64,000 nt of DNA from Actinoplanes ianthinogenes. GTDB lineage: Bacteria > Actinomycetota > Actinomycetes > Mycobacteriales > Micromonosporaceae. The DNA is taken from positions 3,985,501 to 4,049,500 of the forward strand of contig NZ_AP023356.1 in NCBI RefSeq assembly GCF_018324205.1, read 5' to 3'. A program made the position numbers and the translations under genes. The notes beneath the pieces were generated by a model. That model was given only the letters and a program-made list of their open reading frames with translations. It ran no database searches and was not told the DNA's origin. Shown one piece after another: positions 30,337 through 38,916 of the stretch (its first letter is position 1; each line of letters opens with the position of its first letter).

Positions 30337-31146
30337 ATGGGGGTCAGCCCACCGTATGTTCACGATGACACCGAGCAAGGTGTCTCCGTCAGCGTCGACA
30401 TCGCCGCCGACGCTGCCGTCTCGCTGCTCACGGTTCGTGGCCCCTGGGACGATCAGCTCCGGCGCAGCACGTCGGTCTCGTTGCGCCGATGCTTCACCGA
30501 GCATCCGGACGCCCTGATCGTCGACCTCAGCCGGTTGCGCGACCCGCACAGCGAGAGCGTGCCGACCTGGACCACGGCGCGGACCGTGGCGGCCGCCCTG
30601 GAGCCGCCGGTGCACCTGGCCCTGTGCGTGCCGCCGGACCTGCCGCTGGCCGACCGGATGCAGGGGCTGGGGGCGGGGCGGTTCCTGCCGGTCTACGCGA
30701 AGGTGCGGCAGGCGCGGGTGGCGGTGACCGGCCGGATCCCGGAGGGCGAGCGGATGGTCGTCACGCTGCGGCCGGACACCGACGCGCCGAGTCTGGCGCG
30801 CAACCTGGTCAGCGACGCCTGCCTGGCCTGGGGCCTGGCCCGGCTGCTGCATCCCAGCCGGCTGGTGATGTCCGAGCTGGTGACGAATGCGGTGGAGCAC
30901 GCCGGCACGGAGATCCGGGTGGTGGTGACGCGGCGCGGTGCCGGGCTGCACCTGTCGGTCGGCGACGGCGACCCGCGGATGCCGCGCCTGCGGCGTCCGG
31001 CTCCGCCGCGGCGGGGCCGGCCGCTCGACGAGCGGGGCCGCGGCCTCCAGACCGTGCACGAGACCGCCGAGCTGTGGGGCGCGGTGCCGACCGAGAGCGG
31101 GAAAGTGGTGTGGGCGACGGTCCGGGAGCGCCGGACCGTCGCCTGA
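30337..31146 (+). CDS. STAS-like plus anti-sigma-type HATPase fusion protein
   Basis: About 269 residues from ATG 30337. The N-terminal part (residues about 15-125) looks like a STAS domain: SLLTVRGPWDDQLRRSTSV, ALIVDLSRL. The C-terminal part (about 150-265) is an RsbW-like ATPase: N-box RLVMSELVTNAVEHAGT, SVGDGDPRMPRL, G-box ERGRGLQTVHETAELWG. Such proteins act as serine kinases or regulators in partner-switching control of alternative sigma factors. Having antagonist-like and kinase-like domains in one chain is common in actinomycetes. No sigma factor gene is adjacent. It converges with cysN, 9 nt apart. Confidence 0.85.
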   Translation: MGVSPPYVHDDTEQGVSVSVDIAADAAVSLLTVRGPWDDQLRRSTSVSLRRCFTEHPDALIVDLSRLRDPHSESVPTWTTARTVAAALEPPVHLALCVPPDLPLADRMQGLGAGRFLPVYAKVRQARVAVTGRIPEGERMVVTLRPDTDAPSLARNLVSDACLAWGLARLLHPSRLVMSELVTNAVEHAGTEIRVVVTRRGAGLHLSVGDGDPRMPRLRRPAPPRRGRPLDERGRGLQTVHETAELWGAVPTESGKVVWATVRERRTVA

Positions 31147-31155
31147 GCCGCCGGG

Positions 31156-32454
31156 CTAGGACGCCTCGATGATCATGCCGGCGGCGACCGTACGGTTGGT
31201 CGCCTCGTCGATCAGGATGAAGCCACCGGTGGTGCGGTTGCGCCGGTACTCGTCGGCGAGCAGCGGCACGGTGGTGCGCAGCCGGACCCGGCCGATCTCG
31301 TTGAGCGCGAGGCCCTGCGCCGACTCGTCGCGGTGCAGCGTGTTCACGTCGAGGCGGTACTGCAGGCCACGCACCACGGTCCGGGCGGTCCGGGTGGTGT
31401 GCTTGATCGTGTACTTGCCGCCGACGCGCAGCTGGGCGCTCTCGTCCATCCAGCAGACCATCGCCTCGATGTCCTGCGCGACGGCCGGGGCGTTGTGCGG
31501 CCGGCAGATCATGTCGCCGCGCGAGATGTCGATCTCGTCGGTCAGCCGGACCGTCACCGACATCGGCGGGAACGCCTCGTCGACCGGGCCGTCCGCGGTG
31601 TCGATCGCCGCGATCTTGCTGGTCAGCCCGGAGGGCAGCACCATCACGTCGTCGCCCGGCTTGAGCACGCCCGAGGCGACCTGGCCGGCGTAACCGCGGT
31701 AATCGGTGACCGTGGTGGACTGGGGACGGATCACGTACTGCACCGGGAAGCGCACGTCGACCAGGTTGCGGTCGCTGGCGATGTGCACGTGCTCCAGGTG
31801 GTGCAGCAGGGACGGACCCTCGTACCACGGGGTCTTGTCCGAGCGGGAGGCGATGTTGTCGCCGTTGAGCGCGGAGATCGGGATGATCGTCAGGTCCGGG
31901 GCGTCCAGCTTGGCGGCGAACGCGGTGAACTCGTCGGCGATCCGCTCGAAGACCTTCTGGTCCCAGTCGACCAGGTCCATCTTGTTCACGCAGAGGACCA
32001 GGTGCGGGACCCGCAGCAGGCTGGTCAGGAAGGCGTGCCGGCGGGACTGCTCGACCAGGCCCTTGCGCGCGTCGACCAGGACCAGCGCCAGGTCGGCGGT
32101 GGAGGCGCCGGTGACCATGTTTCGGGTGTACTGGATGTGCCCCGGGGTATCGGCGATGATGAACTTCCGCTTCGGCGTGGCGAAGTATCGATACGCCACG
32201 TCGATCGTGATGCCCTGCTCCCGCTCGGCGCGCAGGCCGTCGGTGAGCAGTGCGAGGTTCGTGTACTCGTCGCCGCGGGACGCGCTGGCCGCCTCGACCG
32301 CCTCGAGCTGATCCGCGAAGATCGTCTTGGTGTCGTACAGCAGACGGCCGATGAGCGTGGACTTGCCGTCGTCGACGCTGCCCGCGGTGGCGAACCGGAG
32401 CAGGTCCATGTTGCGCGTGGCGCCGGCCTCAGGCTCGAGAACTGCCTGGCTCAT
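31156..32454 (-). CDS. cysN: Sulfate adenylyltransferase subunit 1 (GTPase)
   Basis: Regulatory GTPase of the ATP sulfurylase that makes APS from sulfate. 432 residues. Elongation-factor-like G motifs: TAGSVDDGKSTLIGRLLYD, DTPGHIQYTRNM and NKMDLVDWDQ, followed by the two beta-barrel domains. There is no fused CysC kinase domain at the C-terminus. ATG 32454 shares a base with the cysD stop (TGATG), so the subunits are translationally coupled. Confidence 0.96.
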   Translation of the reverse strand: MSQAVLEPEAGATRNMDLLRFATAGSVDDGKSTLIGRLLYDTKTIFADQLEAVEAASASRGDEYTNLALLTDGLRAEREQGITIDVAYRYFATPKRKFIIADTPGHIQYTRNMVTGASTADLALVLVDARKGLVEQSRRHAFLTSLLRVPHLVLCVNKMDLVDWDQKVFERIADEFTAFAAKLDAPDLTIIPISALNGDNIASRSDKTPWYEGPSLLHHLEHVHIASDRNLVDVRFPVQYVIRPQSTTVTDYRGYAGQVASGVLKPGDDVMVLPSGLTSKIAAIDTADGPVDEAFPPMSVTVRLTDEIDISRGDMICRPHNAPAVAQDIEAMVCWMDESAQLRVGGKYTIKHTTRTARTVVRGLQYRLDVNTLHRDESAQGLALNEIGRVRLRTTVPLLADEYRRNRTTGGFILIDEATNRTVAAGMIIEAS

Positions 32455-33365
32455 CAGAAGTAACCCTCTCGCTTACGGTCTTCCATCGCGGCCTCGCTGA
32501 CCTTGTCGTCGCCGCGGGTCGCGCCACGCTCGGTGATCCGGGTCGCGGCGACCTCGTCGATCACCTTCTCGACCGTGTCAGCGTCGGAGAGCACGGCGGC
32601 GGTCTGCGACGCGTCGCCGACGGTCCGATAACGCACCCGGCGGACCTGGGAGGTCTCGCCGTCGCGCAGCCGGATGAACTCGTTGACCGCGTAGAACATC
32701 CCGTCGCGCTCGACCACCTCGCGGTCGTGGGCGTAGTAGATGCTCGGCAGCGGGACCTGCTCCTTGGCGATGTAGTGCCAGATGTCCAGCTCGGTCCAGT
32801 TGGACAGCGGGAACACCCGGATCGACTCGCCCGGGTGGTGCCGGCCGTTGTACAGCGCCCAGAGCTCGGGGCGCTGATTTTTCGGGTCCCACTGGCCGAA
32901 CTCGTCGCGGAAGCTGAACATCCGCTCCTTGGCGCGCGCCTTCTCCTCGTCGCGGCGGGCGCCGCCGAAGAGGGCGTCGAAGCGGTACTTCTCCACGGCG
33001 TTGAGCAGCACCGGGGTCTGGATCCGGTTGCGGGTGCCGTCCGGCAGCTCGCGGACCAGGCCGGTGTCAATCGCCTCCTGCACGCTGGCGATCACCAGGT
33101 TCAGGCCCAGGGCGGCGACGCGCCGGTCCCGGTAGTCCAGCACCTCGGCGAAGTTGTGACCGGTGTCGACGTGCATCACCGGGAACGGGATCCGCCCGGG
33201 AGCGAACGCCTTCTCCGCGAGGCGGAGCATGACGATCGAGTCCTTACCGCCGGAGAAGAGCAGCACGGGGCGCTCAAACTCGGCCATGACCTCCCGCATG
33301 ACGAAGATGCTCTCCGCCTCGAGAGCATCCAGATGCGAGACGCGATAGTCCTTCGTCTGGCTCAT
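32454..33365 (-). CDS. cysD: Sulfate adenylyltransferase subunit 2
   Basis: Catalytic subunit forming APS from ATP and sulfate. 303 residues. PP-loop PVLLFSGGKDSIVMLRLAEK, MHVDTGHNFAEVLDYRD, RRDEEKARAKERMFSFRD, and the C-terminal family ending ATRITERGATRGDDK. It precedes cysN with a one-base overlap; cysQ lies 51 nt upstream on the same strand. No cysC or cysH is in the window. Confidence 0.96.
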   Translation of the reverse strand: MSQTKDYRVSHLDALEAESIFVMREVMAEFERPVLLFSGGKDSIVMLRLAEKAFAPGRIPFPVMHVDTGHNFAEVLDYRDRRVAALGLNLVIASVQEAIDTGLVRELPDGTRNRIQTPVLLNAVEKYRFDALFGGARRDEEKARAKERMFSFRDEFGQWDPKNQRPELWALYNGRHHPGESIRVFPLSNWTELDIWHYIAKEQVPLPSIYYAHDREVVERDGMFYAVNEFIRLRDGETSQVRRVRYRTVGDASQTAAVLSDADTVEKVIDEVAATRITERGATRGDDKVSEAAMEDRKREGYF

Positions 33366-33416
33366 CAGTTCAAACCCCAGCTCATTCTGCGATTTTCCAC
33401 GGCCGCAGCCGGATCG

Positions 33417-34313
33417 TCATTGTGGCGGAAGATGCTTGCTGATCGCAGCAAGCAACCGAGGAGCGAGATCCTTGCGACAAACGACCAGGTCAGGCAACTT
33501 CGGATCGGCCTGGTTATAGCTCAGCGGCGAGCCGTCGATGCGGGATGCGTGCAATCCCGTGGCCAACGCCACAGCCACCGGCGCCGCCGAGTCCCACTCG
33601 AACTGCCCGCCGGCGTGCACGTATGCGTCCGCCTCGCCGCTGATCACCGCGGCGATCTTCACCCCGGCCGAGCCCATCGGCACCAGCTCGGCGCCCAGCT
33701 CCTCGGCGAGCGCGGTGACGAACGCCGGCGGCCGGGTCCGGCTGGCGGCGATCCGGATCGCTCCCCCGGTGGCCGACTCCAGCGGCATCGGCGGGTAGGC
33801 CGGTGGGTTGTCGGTGGCGATGGTGCGGTGCCGGGCCGGCATCGCGACCGCCCCGGCGGCCAGACAGGACGCGTGCGACTTGCACGCGTCGGCGGTCCAG
33901 AGCGCCACGTGCACGGCCCAGTCGGTGCGGCCCTCCTCGGAGAACTCCCGGGTGCCGTCCAGCGGGTCGACGATCCAGACCCGGGACGCGCTCAACCGGT
34001 CCGGGCGGACCATGTCCGGCTCGCCCTCGCGCCAGACCACCTGCGCGTGCTCGTCCTCCTCGGAGAGCACCGCGTCAGCCGGGCGCCAGCGGGCCAGCTC
34101 GGCGCGCAGCAGGTCGTGGGCGGCCTTGTCACCGGCCTTCTTGAGCGCCTTGCCGTCGGCGTGGCCCATCTCGGCGCGGACGCGCAGCAGCTCCTGACCG
34201 GCGCGCTCGGCGAGCCACCGGGCGAACGCGGCGTCGATCACCGGTGGTGCGCCGCCCTCGACGCCGTCCCGGGGTGTGGCCACGCGCGCGGACGCCTGTG
34301 TCTGCTCGCCCAT
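33417..34313 (-). CDS. cysQ: 3'(2'),5'-bisphosphate nucleotidase
   Basis: Mg-dependent, lithium-sensitive phosphatase that removes PAP, the by-product of PAPS use, or PAPS itself. 298 residues of the inositol-monophosphatase superfamily: LSEEDEHAQV holds the first metal glutamates, WIVDPLDGTREFSEEG the central metal site, and FEWDSAAPVAVALATGLHAS the last aspartate. Placement directly upstream of cysDN supports this assignment over inositol monophosphatase. Confidence 0.93.
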   Translation of the reverse strand: MGEQTQASARVATPRDGVEGGAPPVIDAAFARWLAERAGQELLRVRAEMGHADGKALKKAGDKAAHDLLRAELARWRPADAVLSEEDEHAQVVWREGEPDMVRPDRLSASRVWIVDPLDGTREFSEEGRTDWAVHVALWTADACKSHASCLAAGAVAMPARHRTIATDNPPAYPPMPLESATGGAIRIAASRTRPPAFVTALAEELGAELVPMGSAGVKIAAVISGEADAYVHAGGQFEWDSAAPVAVALATGLHASRIDGSPLSYNQADPKLPDLVVCRKDLAPRLLAAISKHLPPQ

Positions 34314-34341
34314 CGTCTCGCTCCTTCGTCCAGCCGAGATG

Positions 34342-36036
34342 TCAATACGCTCCCGAGGAGCGCACCACTGCGGTCAGTGTCCGCAACAGGATCACCAGAT
34401 CCAAACTGAGCGACCAGTTCTCGACATAGCGCAGGTCGAGCCGGACCGCCTCTTCCCAGGAGAGATCCGACCGACCGGACACCTGCCACAAACCGGTCAT
34501 CCCCGGCTTGACAGCGAGCCGGCGCCGTACGTCGTCGGCGTAGGCGGCAACCTCCGTCGGCAACGGCGGCCGCGGTCCGACCAGCGACATCTGCCCGGAG
34601 AGCACGTTCAGCAGTTGCGGGAGCTCGTCCAGCGAGAACCGGCGCAACCACCGACCGACCGGGGTCACCCGCGGGTCGTCACGGATCTTGAAGAGCACAC
34701 CGTCGTGCTCGTTCAGATGCCTCAGCTCGGTGAGCCGGGCCTCGGCATCCAGGTACATGCTGCGGAACTTGAAAATCCGGAACATCTGCCCATCGCGTCC
34801 CACACGTACCTGCCGAAAGAGTACCGGGCCACGTGACGTGAGTCGCACGCAGAGCGCGACCCCGAGCAGCACCGGCGCGAAGAGCACCAGCAACAGCAGC
34901 GCGCCTACACGATCGACCAGGTCCTTCACCAGGCGCGATCCGCCGTGCAGCCGGGGATGCTCGACGTGCAGCATGGGCAGGCCGTCGAACGGCCGGATCG
35001 TGGTACGCGCCCCGGCCACGTCCACCAGCGCACTGGCGACTACCAGGTCCACCTCGTCGCGTTCCAGCCGCCAGGCCAGCCGGCGCACCGCGGCGCCGTC
35101 CAGCTCCGGGCAGCTGAGCACCACCACGGTGTCCGCGTCGGCCTGCTCGACCGCGGCCGCCACGTCGTCGAACGTGCCGTACACCGGCAGGTCCACCGCG
35201 ATGCCGTCGGCGCCCGGCGGCAGGCAGGCGCCCACCACCTCCAGGCCGTGATAGCGCTCCCGGCGCAACTGCCGGGTGATGCCGATCACCGACAGCTCGT
35301 GTCCCACCACGATCACCCGGCGCAGCGCGGCACCCCGGGAGCGGGCCAGATGCAGCCGCTTGCGCAGGGCGAACCGGAGCACCAGCACCGTGGCGACGGC
35401 GGCGGGCAGCGCGGCCAGCACATAGGAGCGGGCCAGATCGAGATCCAGGGCGTACGACACCAGGGCCACCCCGGCGATCAGCCCGATCCCGCCGCGGATC
35501 ACCCGCTGGTACTCGTCCGTGCCGACGAACAGGTAGCGCCGCTCGTACGCCCGGGACACCGCCAGCACCGCCAGCAGCACCACCGGCAGCAGGGCGGAGA
35601 GCAGCACGTACGTCCGGTTCCAGGTGGTCAGCTGGTCGCCGAAGCGGAGCCCGAACCCGGCTGCCCCGGCGCCGATCCCGGCGGCCAGGTCGGCGAGCAC
35701 CAGGCTGCGGACGTACCGGCGTTCCCACCGCTGCCGCCGGGACAGCACGGCGTGCCGGCCCCGGGGCCGGACGAACGGGCGGGTGGCCGCGGACCGGTTG
35801 CGCCGCTGCGACCAGTGCCGGTCCATCGCCTGGTTGCGCGCCCGATCGGCCGCACCGGACGGTGGCGGGCTCAGCGGGGCCACCGGCCCCGGGATCCTGG
35901 CGTTGCGGCCGGAGGCGTGTCGCAGCGGCGGATGCTGCGGGCCCTGATTGACCGGGTGCTCGGCCCGGATGGCCGGCAGGTCCATGGTGGGCTCGGTCAA
36001 CGCGTCCAAACGGCTTTCGGACACGTCCTGCGACAT
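34342..36036 (-). CDS. Polyprenyl-phosphate sugar-phosphate transferase (exopolysaccharide initiation)
   Basis: Transfers a hexose-1-phosphate to a lipid carrier to start an exopolysaccharide or glycoconjugate. 564 residues: basic disordered N-terminus, four membrane helices (about residues 105-225), a cytoplasmic CoA-binding-like domain (VIVVGHELSVIGITRQL), a fifth hydrophobic segment (ALLLLVLFAPVLLGVAL), and the catalytic Bac_transf domain. Catalytic motifs: FRIFKFRSM, FSLDELPQLLNVL, SLVGPRPPLP, KPGMTGLWQVSGRSDL. No polysaccharide cluster surrounds it, so the end product is unknown. Confidence 0.92.
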   Translation of the reverse strand: MSQDVSESRLDALTEPTMDLPAIRAEHPVNQGPQHPPLRHASGRNARIPGPVAPLSPPPSGAADRARNQAMDRHWSQRRNRSAATRPFVRPRGRHAVLSRRQRWERRYVRSLVLADLAAGIGAGAAGFGLRFGDQLTTWNRTYVLLSALLPVVLLAVLAVSRAYERRYLFVGTDEYQRVIRGGIGLIAGVALVSYALDLDLARSYVLAALPAAVATVLVLRFALRKRLHLARSRGAALRRVIVVGHELSVIGITRQLRRERYHGLEVVGACLPPGADGIAVDLPVYGTFDDVAAAVEQADADTVVVLSCPELDGAAVRRLAWRLERDEVDLVVASALVDVAGARTTIRPFDGLPMLHVEHPRLHGGSRLVKDLVDRVGALLLLVLFAPVLLGVALCVRLTSRGPVLFRQVRVGRDGQMFRIFKFRSMYLDAEARLTELRHLNEHDGVLFKIRDDPRVTPVGRWLRRFSLDELPQLLNVLSGQMSLVGPRPPLPTEVAAYADDVRRRLAVKPGMTGLWQVSGRSDLSWEEAVRLDLRYVENWSLSLDLVILLRTLTAVVRSSGAY

Positions 36037-36174
36037 CCCACGAACCCCCCGTCACGTCGGCGGCGCGCCGGAAAGCGGGCGCCTGTGGTGACCAACGGAC
36101 GGACGGCGGAGCCGTCACGGTATGACTAGGCGGACAAATGGACCCAAACGGTCACGGCATTCCAGCCCGAACCA

Positions 36175-36762
36175 TCAACTTCCGTGGTATTTGTTCTGCG
36201 CCCACTCGACACCCTCGAGCACGATCGCCTCCACCACGTCGGCCGCCCGGTCCACCAGGAAGTCCAGCTCCTTGCGCTCCGCCGCGGAGAAGTCGGAGAG
36301 CACGTAGTCGGCCGGATCCTGCCGTCCCGGAGGCCGCCCGATGCCGAAACGCACCCGTGCGTAGTCCTTGCTCCCCAGCGACTTCGACATCGAGCGCAGC
36401 CCGTTGTGACCACCCTCGCCGCCGCCGAGCTTGGCCCGAACCTGACCGAACGGCACATCAAGCTCATCATGCACCGCGATCACATGGGCCACGGGCACTT
36501 TGAAGAACTGCGCCAGCGACACCACCGGGGCACCGGACAGGTTCATATAGGTCAGCGGCTTCACCAGCACCAGCTTGGGGCCACCGAAGCCCAGCCGGCC
36601 CTCGCCCGCCTCCGCCTGCGCGCGCTTCGCCCGGCCCAGCTTCGCCCCGATCCGGGACGCCAGCAGCTCGGCCACCATGAAGCCCACGTTGTGCCGGTTG
36701 CCGGCGTACTCCCGGCCCGGGTTGCCCAGGCCCACCACCAGCCACGGCGCCTCGTCCGACAC
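36175..36762 (-). CDS. pth: Peptidyl-tRNA hydrolase
   Basis: Releases peptides from stalled peptidyl-tRNA. 195 residues from GTG 36762; ATG 36786 would add eight residues, but it lies inside a perfect 36-bp palindrome, which makes it less likely. Motifs: [20 protein letters not shown] with catalytic histidine, [37 protein letters not shown] quoted in parts as [10 protein letters not shown] and [11 protein letters not shown], and [18 protein letters not shown]. The rplY-pth pair is a common actinobacterial arrangement. Confidence 0.93.
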   Translation of the reverse strand: MSDEAPWLVVGLGNPGREYAGNRHNVGFMVAELLASRIGAKLGRAKRAQAEAGEGRLGFGGPKLVLVKPLTYMNLSGAPVVSLAQFFKVPVAHVIAVHDELDVPFGQVRAKLGGGEGGHNGLRSMSKSLGSKDYARVRFGIGRPPGRQDPADYVLSDFSAAERKELDFLVDRAADVVEAIVLEGVEWAQNKYHGS

Positions 36763-36783
36763 ACCAACCGCCTTCCGGATGCA

Positions 36784-36819
36784 CATCAGGGAAAGTGCCG
36801 GCCGGCACTTTCCCTGATG
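36784..36819 (-). terminator. Perfect 36-bp palindrome between rplY and pth
   Basis: Every base from 36784 to 36819 pairs around a centre at 36801/36802 (core GTGCCGGCCGGCAC). It follows the rplY stop by 41 nt on the minus strand and covers the upstream candidate ATG of pth. It is probably a terminator or attenuator between the genes; a protein-binding operator is also possible. It has no U-tract. Confidence 0.65.
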
Positions 36820-36860
36820 ACTGGTTTACCGCGTTGCCTCGACGCCCGCGAGCGCCGGAA

Positions 36861-37475
36861 TTACTCCGCCGCGGCGGCGGCCTCGGCGGCCTCCGCGTCA
36901 GCGGCGTCCTCCTCGGCCGTCTGGACGCTCTGCGCGGCGTTGATGATCGCCAGCACGGTGTCCGCCTCGACGGCGAGCTCCACGCCCTTCGGCAGCTTCA
37001 CGTCACCGGCGGTCAGCTGGGTGCCCGCCTCCAGACCGGCGATCGGCAGCTCCAGCTCGGCCGGGAGGTGCAGCGCCTCGGCGACCACCGCGACGGTGTT
37101 CGACTCGTGCACGATCAGGGTGTTCTTCGCGGCCTCGCCGACGAGCGTGACCGGGATGTCCACCTGGACCTTCTCGCCCCGCTTCACGATCAGCAGGTCG
37201 ATGTGCTCGTAGGTGTCCTTGATCGGGTCACGCTGGATCGCCTTCGGCAGGGCCAGGGTGGCGCCGGAGTTGCCGGCGATGTCGATGGTGAACACCTGGT
37301 TCATGCCGCCGTGGCGGATGGCGGCGGCGAACTCGCGGGCCGGCAGCGCGATGTGCTGCGGCGCCTCGCCGTGGCCGTACAGCACGGCGGGCACGAGACC
37401 GGCCCGGCGCGTGCGGCGGGCACCACCCTTGCCGAACTCGGTGCGGGGCTCGGCGCTGATCTTTACCTCGGACAC
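36861..37475 (-). CDS. rplY: 50S ribosomal protein L25 / general stress protein Ctc
   Basis: Binds 5S rRNA. 204 residues, the long CTC form: N-terminal L25 domain (SAEPRTEFGKGGARRTRRAG, VPAVLYGHGEAPQHIALP), the TL5-type C-terminal domain (KVQVDIPVTLVGEAAKN, LELPIAGLEAGTQLT) and an Ala/Glu tail. First gene before the palindrome and pth. Confidence 0.95.
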   Translation of the reverse strand: MSEVKISAEPRTEFGKGGARRTRRAGLVPAVLYGHGEAPQHIALPAREFAAAIRHGGMNQVFTIDIAGNSGATLALPKAIQRDPIKDTYEHIDLLIVKRGEKVQVDIPVTLVGEAAKNTLIVHESNTVAVVAEALHLPAELELPIAGLEAGTQLTAGDVKLPKGVELAVEADTVLAIINAAQSVQTAEEDAADAEAAEAAAAAE

Positions 37476-37824
37476 GGGGAAACTCCTGAAACTCTTCGAT
37501 GCGGGCTGCGTCTAAGTCTGCGGCTGCGGTATTCCGGCAGTGCTTCAGTGGTGATCTGCGACGGCTCAGAGCCGACGCCGGCGCTGCCGGGCAAGGGGGC
37601 GCGCTGGGCACAGGCCCGGAGCACCGCGTCGATCACGGAGCCTCGAGCGGACTGCGAACCTCAGCAGACCGCGGGGCACCCTCGCCGTGGCAACCGCACT
37701 AGCTTACCTGCTCCGAACCCGTGAAAATCAGCGGGTCCGGCACGTGCGTGGAGAAACGTCAAAACACACGGAGAGCGCCCGCCACCGGAGGAACCGGCCG
37801 GCGGGCGCTCTCACCCCTCGTGAA
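37476..37824. other. Intergenic region between prs and rplY
   Basis: 349 bp. It contains the prs terminator at 37771-37812 and the upstream region of rplY (-). Otherwise I see no gene; the middle (37560-37680) is plain GC-rich sequence. Confidence 0.5.
37771..37812 (-). terminator. Rho-independent terminator of prs
   Basis: A 13-bp perfect stem (37771-37783 with 37800-37812) starting 12 nt after the prs stop on the minus strand. It is followed by CGTGTGTTTTG, a weak U-run. Confidence 0.8.
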
Positions 37825-38805
37825 CTAGCTCAGACCACCGAACAACGTGGTCACGGAACCGTCGTCGAACACCTCACGGATGGCCCGCGCCAGCAGCGGC
37901 GCGATGGACAGCACCGTGATCTTGTCGAGCCGCTTCTCCGGGGCCAGCGGCAACGTGTTCGTCACCACGAGCTCGGAGATCCGGCTGTTCTTCAGCCGCT
38001 CGGTGGCCGGGTCGGAGAGCAGCGCGTGCGTCGAGGCGACGATCACATCGGCCGCGCCCTCGTCGAACAGGATGTCGGCGGCCTTCGCGATCGTGCCACC
38101 GGTGTCGATCATGTCGTCGACGATCAGGCAGACCCGGCCCTCGACCTCGCCCACCACCCGGTTGGCCACCACCTGGTTCGGCTTCAGCGGGTCGCGGGTC
38201 TTGTGGATGAAGGCCAGCGGGCAACCGCCCAGCCGGTCGGTCCAGCGCTCGGCCACCCGAACCCGGCCCGAGTCCGGCGCGACCACCGTCATCGGGCGGC
38301 CGGCGAACTTCTTCTCCACGTACTCCGCGAGGATGTCCATCGCGAACAGGTGGTCCACCGGGCCGTCGAAGAAGCCCTGGATCTGCGCGGTGTGCAGGTC
38401 GACGGTGAGGATCCGGTTGGCGCCCGCGGTCTTCAGCAGGTCGGCGACCAGCCGGGCCGAGATCGGCTCCCGGCCGCGGTGCTTCTTGTCCTGCCGCGAG
38501 TAGGGGTAGAACGGCAGGACCACGGTGATCCGCTTGGCCGAGCCACGCTTCAGCGCGTCGATCATGATGAGTGTTTCCATCACCCAGCGGTTCACCCCCT
38601 CGGTGACCGACTGCACCACGAAGGCGTCCGAGCCGCGCACCGACTCCTTGAACCGAACGAAAAGTTCACCGTTGGCGAACTCGTAGGAGTCCGAGGGCGT
38701 CGGCGCCACGCCGAGCACCTGACCGATCTCCTCGGCCAGCTCCGGGAAGCCCTGGCCGGAAAAGAGCATCAGACTCTTACGGTTCTCCGCGACGATGCTG
38801 CCCAT
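37825..38805 (-). CDS. prs: Ribose-phosphate pyrophosphokinase
   Basis: Makes PRPP from ribose-5-phosphate and ATP. 326 residues from ATG 38805 (MGSIVAENRKSLMLFSGQGF). Motifs: RFKESVRGSDAFVVQS, PFYPYSRQDKKHRGREPISA, TVDLHTAQIQGFFD and the PRPP loop VCLIVDDMIDTGGTI. It follows glmU by 111 nt on the same strand; glmU-prs is the usual actinobacterial order. Confidence 0.97.
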   Translation of the reverse strand: MGSIVAENRKSLMLFSGQGFPELAEEIGQVLGVAPTPSDSYEFANGELFVRFKESVRGSDAFVVQSVTEGVNRWVMETLIMIDALKRGSAKRITVVLPFYPYSRQDKKHRGREPISARLVADLLKTAGANRILTVDLHTAQIQGFFDGPVDHLFAMDILAEYVEKKFAGRPMTVVAPDSGRVRVAERWTDRLGGCPLAFIHKTRDPLKPNQVVANRVVGEVEGRVCLIVDDMIDTGGTIAKAADILFDEGAADVIVASTHALLSDPATERLKNSRISELVVTNTLPLAPEKRLDKITVLSIAPLLARAIREVFDDGSVTTLFGGLS

Positions 38806-38916
38806 CGGATCGCTGCTCCCGTGGATTAGGGGGTGGGGTTCTCGTGAAGTATCCCTGCCGGACACGTAACCGCCATGTTTCCAGGGCACTACGTGGGATG
38901 CCTCACCCCCGCTGGA

